Of a DNA stretch of 64,000 nt, positions 58,824 to 64,000 are shown one piece after another (positions within the stretch are counted from its first letter, which is position 1; each line of letters starts with the position of its first letter). The translations under genes and the position numbers were made by a program. The DNA is taken from positions 558,001-622,000 of the forward strand of contig NZ_JABJQZ010000002.1 of the NCBI RefSeq assembly GCF_013155335.1. The letters run 5' to 3'. The DNA is from Nocardioides sp. zg-1230. GTDB lineage: Bacteria > Actinomycetota > Actinomycetes > Propionibacteriales > Nocardioidaceae. The notes under the pieces were generated by a model, which had not been told where the DNA came from, did no database searches, and saw only the letters and a program-made list of their open reading frames with translations.

Positions 58824-60293
58824 GTGCCCTCCCTCCACGAGCTCGTGCGAGCCCACACCGACCTCGTCGAGGACGACGTCGCCTGGCTCCAGCTGCTCAT
58901 GGCGGACTGGCAGATCCTCGCCGACCTTTCCTTCGCCGACCTCGTGCTCTGGCTCCCCGACCGCGAGGGCAGGGGCTACTGGGCGGGCGGGCAGATGCGT
59001 CCCACGACCGGCCCGACGGCGCTGGTCGACGACGTCCTCGGGACCTTCATCCCGACCGGGCGCCGCCGGATGCTCGACGAGGCCTACACGACCGGTCGGC
59101 TGGTGCGCGAGGGCGACCCGGAGTGGCGCGACGACGTACCCGTGCGCGTGGAGGTCATCCCCGTGCGCCGGGCCGGACGGGTGATCGCGACGATCGCCCG
59201 CAACACCAACCTGCTCGGCGTACGCACCCCGAGCCGCCTCGAGCTCAGCTATCTCCAGACCGCCGCCGAGCTCACCCAGATGATCGCGGCCGGGCACTTC
59301 CCGCTCAGCGGGCAGCGCAGCGACCACGCCGACTCACCCCGCGTCGGCGACGGCTTCGTCCGTCTCGATCCGGCCGGTCGGGTCGTCTACGCCAGCCCCA
59401 ACGGCCTCTCGGCCTACCGCCGGCTCGGCCTGCAGGGAGACCTCGCCGGCCACGTCCTCACCGACCTCACCCGCGAGCTGGTGCCGGCCCGCTGGCGCCC
59501 CGACGAGGAGACGCTGAGCGCGGTGCTGGGTGGGCGCGACGGCCGTGCGACCGAGGTGGGCACCGACGAAGTCACCCTCATCGTGCGCAGCATCCCGCTC
59601 CGTCCGCAGGGTGAGCGCAGCGGTGCGCTGCTGCTGGTGCGGGACGTCACCGAGCTGCGCAGCCGCGACCGGGAGCTGGTGACCAAGGACGTCACGATCC
59701 GTGAGATCCACCACCGGGTGAAGAACAACCTGCAGACCGTCGCCGCCCTGCTGCGGCTCCAGGCGCGTCGTACGCCCGCGGAGGACGCGAAGGCGGCGCT
59801 GGAGGAGGCCGTGCGCCGGGTCGGGTCGATCGCGATCGTGCACGAGACGCTCAGCCACGCGGTGGAGGAGACGGTCGACTTCGACGAGATCGCCGACCGA
59901 CTCGGGTCGATGGTCGTCGACGTCAGCGGCGTGGAGGTGCCGGTCCGGGTCGTGCGTGAGGGCTCCTTCGGGAAGCTACCCTCTGAGGCGGCCACGCCGC
60001 TCGCGATGGTGCTGACCGAGCTGCTGCAGAACGCCGTCGAGCATGGCTACGCCGGGGTCCCTGCCGAGACGTCGGGCCGGGTCGTGGTCACCGCACGCCG
60101 CATCGTCGGCCGCCTCCACGTCGTGGTCGAGGACGACGGCCGGGGGCTGCCCGACGACTTCGACCTCGACTCCTCGACCCAGCTCGGCCTGTCGATCGTG
60201 CGCACGCTGGTGGAGTCGGAGCTCGGCGGCGTGCTGGACATCGGACCGGGCAGCCGGGGCACGCGCGTGCAGGCGGACCTGCCGGTCGACTGA
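58824..60293 (+). CDS. pdtaS: PdtaS-like sensor histidine kinase (489 aa)
   Basis: An N-terminal GAF domain (about residues 20-155) and a PAS domain (about 175-285) precede the HisKA_2 box DVTIREIHHRVKNNLQTVAALLRLQARR, which is the PdtaS hallmark. The ATPase has LTELLQNAVEHGY, EDDGRGLPDDF and LGLSIVRTLV. No membrane helix. In mycobacteria PdtaS phosphorylates PdtaR, an ANTAR-type antiterminator; no pdtaR gene is in this window. The 3' end is 1 bp from the convergent whiB gene. Confidence 0.93.
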   Translation: MPSLHELVRAHTDLVEDDVAWLQLLMADWQILADLSFADLVLWLPDREGRGYWAGGQMRPTTGPTALVDDVLGTFIPTGRRRMLDEAYTTGRLVREGDPEWRDDVPVRVEVIPVRRAGRVIATIARNTNLLGVRTPSRLELSYLQTAAELTQMIAAGHFPLSGQRSDHADSPRVGDGFVRLDPAGRVVYASPNGLSAYRRLGLQGDLAGHVLTDLTRELVPARWRPDEETLSAVLGGRDGRATEVGTDEVTLIVRSIPLRPQGERSGALLLVRDVTELRSRDRELVTKDVTIREIHHRVKNNLQTVAALLRLQARRTPAEDAKAALEEAVRRVGSIAIVHETLSHAVEETVDFDEIADRLGSMVVDVSGVEVPVRVVREGSFGKLPSEAATPLAMVLTELLQNAVEHGYAGVPAETSGRVVVTARRIVGRLHVVVEDDGRGLPDDFDLDSSTQLGLSIVRTLVESELGGVLDIGPGSRGTRVQADLPVD

Positions 60294-60294
60294 C

Positions 60295-60546
60295 TCAGGC
60301 CGTGCGGATGCGGGCCCGGGCGTTGCGTCGCTTGAGCGCGCGGCGCTCGTCCTCGCTGAGGCCACCCCACACTCCGTGGTCCTGGCCTGCCTCGAGGGCC
60401 CACGCGAGGCACTGCTCGCGCACCTCGCAGCGACGGCACACCTGCTTGGCCTCCTCGATCTGCAGGATCGCGGGCCCGGTGTTGCCGATGGGGAAGAAGA
60501 GCTCGGGGTCTTCATCGAGGCATGCGGAGCGGCTGCGCCAATCCAT
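60295..60546 (-). CDS. WhiB family iron-sulfur transcription factor (83 aa)
   Basis: Four Cys in the WhiB arrangement (Cys9, Cys37, Cys40 in CRRC, Cys46) hold a 4Fe-4S cluster. The beta-turn GVWGGLSEDERR contacts the sigma factor, and the basic tail LKRRNARARIRTA binds DNA. The size and DWRSRSACLDEDPELFFPIG start resemble WhiB1, the nitric-oxide-sensitive essential member. Confidence 0.95.
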   Translation of the reverse strand: MDWRSRSACLDEDPELFFPIGNTGPAILQIEEAKQVCRRCEVREQCLAWALEAGQDHGVWGGLSEDERRALKRRNARARIRTA

Positions 60547-60689
60547 GGGTGGGGGAATCCCTCTTTCACATCACGTCGGTTGCTGTTGGCGGACGTTCAG
60601 CTGGGCCCGGGCGCATGACAGCGCAGCGACCAGACTGACAACATTTGAACGTTCACACAACCCCCGCTGCTGGTCGTGTCCGTCACAAC

Positions 60690-60695
60690 TACTGT
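60690..60695 (+). promoter_or_regulatory. -10 element of the small membrane protein gene
   Basis: TACTGT ends 6 nt before the GTG at 60702. Confidence 0.5.
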
Positions 60696-60701
60696 TGCCC
60701 G

Positions 60702-61121
60702 GTGACCGTTACGCCCCCGGTGGATCCCCGTGACCGCGACCTTACCGTGCCGCCCCCGCTCGCGGTAGCGGCTGCGCTGGTCGCCGTCGAGGCGTTCCTG
60801 CTCCTCGTGCTGGCCGTCCTCGAGCTGGCCAACCTACGCTCGATCCGGCTCACCATGGGCGTCACCACGACGATGTTCTTCCTCGTGGCCGCGGCCGGGC
60901 TGGCCTGGTGCGCCTGGTCGCTGTGGAAGGCGCGGCGCTGGGCACGCGGGCCGGTCGTGATGGCCCAGCTGATCCAGCTCGGCCTGGCGTGGAACTTCCG
61001 CGACGCGCCCACCACGCTCGTCGCGATCGGGCTCGCGGTCGTCGCGCTGGTCGTCGTCGCGGGCCTGCTCCACCCGGCGACGACCCGGGTGCTGGAGGAC
61101 GACGCGCCGCCCGAGCGGTAG
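60702..61121 (+). CDS. Four-helix membrane protein (139 aa)
   Basis: The GTG at 60702 follows a -10 box by 6 nt. Four helices at about residues 18-40, 48-66, 78-96 and 103-122. LWKARRWARGPVVMAQLIQLGLAWNF is a conserved-looking loop and helix pair seen in small actinobacterial membrane proteins. Function unknown. It is divergent from whiB. Confidence 0.78.
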   Translation: MTVTPPVDPRDRDLTVPPPLAVAAALVAVEAFLLLVLAVLELANLRSIRLTMGVTTTMFFLVAAAGLAWCAWSLWKARRWARGPVVMAQLIQLGLAWNFRDAPTTLVAIGLAVVALVVVAGLLHPATTRVLEDDAPPER

Positions 61122-61135
61122 CCGGCCGTCCCTTC

Positions 61136-61174
61136 CGGTCGGGTCAGCCGGTCGGGTCAGTCGGTCGGGTCAGT
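61136..61174. repeat. 13-bp tandem repeat x 3 at the sigma gene 3' end
   Basis: CGGTCGGGTCAG plus one variable base, three copies, covering the stop codon of the SigF-like gene (TCA on the plus strand in each copy). A local slippage product; it supplies back-up stop triplets. Confidence 0.75.
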
Positions 61175-62015
61175 CGGCCTCGAGCGACGTACGCAGCTGG
61201 GCGAGCGTGCGCGTCAGCAGGCGGGAGACATGCATCTGGGAGACGCCGATCTCCTCGGCGATCTGGGACTGCGTCATGTTCTTGAAGAAGCGCAGGAGCA
61301 GGATCCGCTTCTCGCGCTCGCCGAGGCCCTCGAGGAGCGGCTTGATCGACTCGCGGACCTCGACGTGCTCGATGTTGGCGTCCTCGACCCCGAGCGTGGC
61401 GAGCATCGCCGGGGGGCCGTCGTCGCTGTCGTCCGAGGCGTCGAGCGACAGCGTCGCGTAGGCGTGGGAGGACTCGATGCCCTCCATGATCTCCTCCACC
61501 GTGCAGCCGATGACCTCGGCCAGCTCGCGCGGCGTGGGGGAGCGACCCAGCTTCTGGGTCAGCTCGCCGGTGGCGCTGCCGATCTGCATCCGCAGCTCCT
61601 GCAGGCGGCGTGGCACGCGGATCGCCCAGCCCTTGTCGCGGAAGTGACGCTTGATCTCGCCGATCACCGTCGGTGTCGCGTAGGTCGAGAACTCGACGCC
61701 GCGGTCGGTCTCGAAGCGGTCGACGGCCTTGATCAGGCCGATGGTGCCGACCTGCACCAGGTCCTCGAACGGCTCGCCCCGGTTGCGGAAGCGCCGGGCG
61801 CAGTGCTCCACCAACGACAGGTGCAGGTGCACCAGGTCGTCGCGCGCCACGGCCCGCTCGGCGCTGCTCGCCTCGTCGTCGCGCAGCACCCCGAACAGGT
61901 CGGCACTGCGCGCACGTACGTGGTCGAGACCGCTGGGCGCGACGCCGTCGGCCTCGTGGTCATGGGCAGCGTCGCCTGCCGTGTCGTCCCCCGTGTCCCC
62001 CGTGTCTCGGCTCAT
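61170..62015 (-). CDS. sigF: SigF/SigB-family sigma factor (281 aa)
   Basis: The ATG at 62015 directly follows the anti-sigma stop (TGACATG). Region 2 (LVEHCARRFRNRGEPFEDLVQVGTIGLIKAVDRFE), region 3 (YATPTVIGEIKRHFRDKGWAIRVPRRLQEL, ELAEVIGCTVEEI) and region 4 (LGEREKRILLLRFFKNMTQSQIAEEIGVSQMHVSRLL) are complete. It belongs to the stress/sporulation-type group controlled by partner-switching anti-sigma factors, and the upstream gene fits that role. An acidic 45-residue leader precedes region 2. Confidence 0.93.
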   Translation of the reverse strand: MSRDTGDTGDDTAGDAAHDHEADGVAPSGLDHVRARSADLFGVLRDDEASSAERAVARDDLVHLHLSLVEHCARRFRNRGEPFEDLVQVGTIGLIKAVDRFETDRGVEFSTYATPTVIGEIKRHFRDKGWAIRVPRRLQELRMQIGSATGELTQKLGRSPTPRELAEVIGCTVEEIMEGIESSHAYATLSLDASDDSDDGPPAMLATLGVEDANIEHVEVRESIKPLLEGLGEREKRILLLRFFKNMTQSQIAEEIGVSQMHVSRLLTRTLAQLRTSLEAD

Positions 62016-62016
62016 G

Positions 62017-62433
62017 TCAGAGCTCGGCACCTGTCATTCCCGCAGCCACCGCCGACGTCACCGTGAAGCGGACGCGGAAGCGTCCACCCTCGGGTCCTGC
62101 CGAGGCGTCCTGCGCCATCGTGTCGAGCACCTGCCAGGCGAAGCTCTCGGTGTCGAGCGGGGGGTCGTCGATCGCCTCGACCTGCAGCTCGACGGTCATC
62201 GAGCCGGGACCGAACCAGAAGGTGGCGACGAGGTCGGTGCCGGGATCGGCCTCCGGGATGACGAGCGCGCTCGCCTCGCCGATGGCGATGCGCAGGTCCT
62301 CGATGTCGTCGATGGTGAAGTCGAGCCGGGCGGCGAGCCCGGCCGCCGTGGTGCGGACGATCGTCGCGAAGGCTCCCTCGGCGGGGAGCCGGAGCTCGAC
62401 GTCGGCGCGAGATGTCCCCGTGTTGTCTGCCAT
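62017..62433 (-). CDS. RsbW-like anti-sigma factor, GHKL ATPase fold (138 aa)
   Basis: The ATG at 62433 begins MADNTGTSRADVELRLPAE. ARLDFTIDDIEDLRIAIGEASAL contains the N-box region of the Bergerat fold, but the usual Asn is replaced (AIGEASA), and the Gly-rich lid is weak, so ATP binding may be reduced. It ends 1 bp before the sigma factor start, the standard rsbW-sigF order, and therefore probably holds SigF inactive. No anti-anti-sigma gene is adjacent. Confidence 0.88.
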   Translation of the reverse strand: MADNTGTSRADVELRLPAEGAFATIVRTTAAGLAARLDFTIDDIEDLRIAIGEASALVIPEADPGTDLVATFWFGPGSMTVELQVEAIDDPPLDTESFAWQVLDTMAQDASAGPEGGRFRVRFTVTSAVAAGMTGAEL

Positions 62434-62488
62434 CTGCGTCAGTGTCCCGTCCTCGAGGCCGATGCTGCGCACACCCTAGCCGTCACGA

Positions 62489-63145
62489 TCACTGGAACCA
62501 CGGACACACCTGGTCGCGCGTGCGGAGCTCGTGGCGGTGGCGAGGCTCGTGGAGCAGCGCGGTTGGTCGGCGACCGACGCGTGCCACCGGCACCGGCGAC
62601 GGCGTACGGACCGACCCGTCCACCGAGGCGTTCGGCTCGAGCTCGACGACGACGCCGTACACCCCGTTGCCCTCGTCCTCCAGCTCCACCGGGCCGAGCC
62701 GGCGCAGCATCCCCAGCGACGCGGGGTTGTCCTGGAGCACCTCGGTGATGATGCGGTCCACGCCCACCGGACGGCTGCGTACCAGCACCTCGAGCAGCGC
62801 GGTCGCGACGCCGCGACCCTGCCACTCGTCCTTGACGGTGACGGCGAGGTCGGCCGCGTCGGTGGCGTCGGCGTAGCGCACCATCCGGGCCAGGGCGACC
62901 GGGTCGTAGACGTCGGGGCTCGTCTCCGCGCACAGCACGAGGGCGATGTGGTCGACGCCGTCGACGTCGTCGACGAGGTGCTCCAGCATGGTGTCGCTCA
63001 GGTGCCGGACCGGCGCGAGGAAACGGCGGCGCTGCGACTCGGGGGAGAGGGTCTCGAACTCCGCCACGAGCGTCGCCCGGTCGGTGCGCTCCAGTGGTAC
63101 GACGAAGGCGTCGGTGCCGTCGCGCAACGTCACCTGCTCGATCAT
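62489..63145 (-). CDS. GNAT family N-acetyltransferase (218 aa)
   Basis: DAFVVPLERTDRATLVAEFETLSPESQRRRFLAP is the typical start of the acetyltransferase subgroup also found in large acyl-CoA synthetase fusions. DLAVTVKDEWQGRGVATALLEVL carries the acetyl-CoA loop (QGRGVA). A 40-residue basic disordered tail is extra. May acetylate protein lysines or small molecules; substrate unknown. Confidence 0.9.
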   Translation of the reverse strand: MIEQVTLRDGTDAFVVPLERTDRATLVAEFETLSPESQRRRFLAPVRHLSDTMLEHLVDDVDGVDHIALVLCAETSPDVYDPVALARMVRYADATDAADLAVTVKDEWQGRGVATALLEVLVRSRPVGVDRIITEVLQDNPASLGMLRRLGPVELEDEGNGVYGVVVELEPNASVDGSVRTPSPVPVARVGRRPTALLHEPRHRHELRTRDQVCPWFQ

Positions 63146-63294
63146 CGGCCCTCCTGTCCGCCGGGCGGTGCCCAGCCAGCCGGAGCCTAGCCAGCCGGAG
63201 CCCTCCTGGCGGTCCAGACCTCGCGTCGCGGGTCGTTGATGGGTCGCCCGGGGAGGAGCAGACTCGTCGGAGCGGGGGGAGGACGGTGATCTGG

Positions 63295-63474
63295 ATGAAC
63301 AACCTCAAGCGGTTCACGACCTGCAAGCTCTTCGACCACCGCTGGACGAAGATCTCCTACCCCGTCGGATCCGACGGCGAGCGGGCCGGGAAGTTCCTCC
63401 GCTGCCTGCGCTGCGGCAAGGAGGACCACAACGTGGGTGCTGTCGCGAAGGGGCCCAACGGCGCCATGGCGTGA
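63295..63474 (+). CDS. Small CxxC protein (59 aa)
   Basis: GGGGGGAGG lies about 11 nt before the ATG at 63295 and only 2-3 nt before an alternative GTG at 63286, so I prefer the ATG. MNNLKRFTTCKLFDHRWTKISYP resembles small actinobacterial proteins of unknown function. CLRCGKED is half of a zinc ribbon; Cys10 and His15 could complete it. It is followed by a strong terminator. Confidence 0.75.
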   Translation: MNNLKRFTTCKLFDHRWTKISYPVGSDGERAGKFLRCLRCGKEDHNVGAVAKGPNGAMA

Positions 63475-63486
63475 CGGGGAAGCAGA

Positions 63487-63518
63487 ACGCCGCACCGACC
63501 CGGAGGTCGGTGCGGCGT
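63487..63518. terminator. Strong hairpin terminator between convergent genes
   Basis: ACGCCGCACCGACC-CGGA-GGTCGGTGCGGCGT, a 14-bp perfect stem with a 4-nt loop. No long T run. It lies between the 59-aa gene and sodN and can serve both. Confidence 0.85.
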
Positions 63519-63543
63519 CGAGAGCGTCAGGCCTTCGTTTCGC

Positions 63544-63948
63544 TCAGGCCTTCTTCGTCTCCCAGAAGATCTCCGCGATCTCGTCGATCTTGGCGAGCAG
63601 CTCGTCGGCCTTGCCGGCGTCGAGCTCACCCTTGGTGCCGGAGGCACCGGCCAGCTTGGTGGCCTCGTTGACGAGGGTGTGCAGCTGGGGGTACTTCTCG
63701 AAGTGCGGGGGCTTGAAGTAGTCGGTCCACAGCACCCACAGGTGGTGCTTGACGAGCTCCGAGCGCTGCTCCTTGATGAGGATCGCGCGGGTCCGGAAGT
63801 CGGGGTCGTCGTTGTCGGCGACCTTGGCGATGATCGCCTTGATCGACTCGGCCTCGATGCGGGCCTGGGCAGGGTCGTAGACGCCGCAGGGAAGGTCGCA
63901 GTGGGCGGAGACCTCGACGGTGGGGGCGAGCAGCAGGTGGCGAAGCAT
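63544..63948 (-). CDS. sodN: Nickel superoxide dismutase SodN (134 aa)
   Basis: The ATG at 63948 has GAGGA 5 nt upstream; the longer frame is rejected. A 15-residue propeptide (MLRHLLLAPTVEVSA) is removed so that His16 becomes the N-terminus; HCDLPCGVYD is the nickel hook, with the new His1, Cys2 and Cys6 as ligands. The rest is the four-helix bundle (IKAIIAKVADNDDPDFRTRAILIKEQ..., VLWTDYFKP). Detoxifies superoxide. The sodX protease needed for maturation is not downstream here and may lie beyond the right edge. Confidence 0.96.
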   Translation of the reverse strand: MLRHLLLAPTVEVSAHCDLPCGVYDPAQARIEAESIKAIIAKVADNDDPDFRTRAILIKEQRSELVKHHLWVLWTDYFKPPHFEKYPQLHTLVNEATKLAGASGTKGELDAGKADELLAKIDEIAEIFWETKKA

Positions 63949-64000
63949 CGGATTCCTCTCGATCGGGAAGATGTGCATCTGCTGCGACACTACTCCGCGT

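Overview
The window reads as a chromosomal segment of a high-GC actinobacterium of the Nocardioides type (Nocardioidaceae). Evidence: strong G/C bias at third codon positions over most of the window, a SigR/RsrA thiol-stress pair of the mycothiol-using actinobacteria, a WhiB protein, a nickel superoxide dismutase, the 24-residue ribosomal protein bL37, and many genes starting 6-7 nt after a TAnnnT -10 box, as in leaderless actinobacterial transcripts. I saw no rRNA, tRNA, CRISPR array, transposase or phage gene.

Region 1 (1-8.7 kb) is an accessory island. It looks less GC-rich than the rest and is a string of mostly solitary, unrelated genes: an 8-residue YTGVGGGx repeat protein, a secreted RTX-like protein, a cytosolic 5'-nucleotidase, small membrane proteins, a frameshifted remnant, a two-gene unit that looks like one split protein, and a DUF4160-like protein. 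A short motif, CATnCCGCCGC or a near match, recurs in the same orientation in nearly every gap between these genes, and longer direct repeats flank two of the units. This suggests a cassette-like array of unknown mechanism.

Region 2 (8.7-22 kb) holds a hybrid GAF histidine kinase with a CRP-type regulator, a prolyl oligopeptidase, a secreted M14 carboxypeptidase, a hydrolase, a zinc alcohol dehydrogenase, two overlapping pairs of small conserved proteins and an M23 peptidase.

Region 3 (22-28.5 kb) is a minus-strand acyl-CoA operon (acyl-CoA dehydrogenase, SDR, APH-type kinase, histidine phosphatase, second SDR, sulfatase). It faces a TetR regulator, with a perfect 21-bp palindrome between them. 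The kinase/dehydrogenase/SDR set resembles the levulinate and 4-hydroxyacyl-CoA route (LvaA/LvaC/LvaD, ACAD10/11).

Region 4 (28.5-42.4 kb) has secreted hydrolases, a TagD-like cytidylyltransferase, a DUF445 protein, an ABC exporter, a two-component pair, FKBP, a CBS protein and the core genes hisN-like, rsgA and aroA.

Region 5 (42.4-64 kb) is rich in regulation: an ECF sigma factor fused to a zinc-finger, membrane and extracellular module; SigR/RsrA with a textbook SigR promoter; a MarR gene with an operator; a second two-component pair; a SigE-family ECF sigma factor with its own-type promoter and a membrane partner; a PdtaS-like kinase; WhiB; a SigF/RsbW-like pair; and sodN at the right edge.
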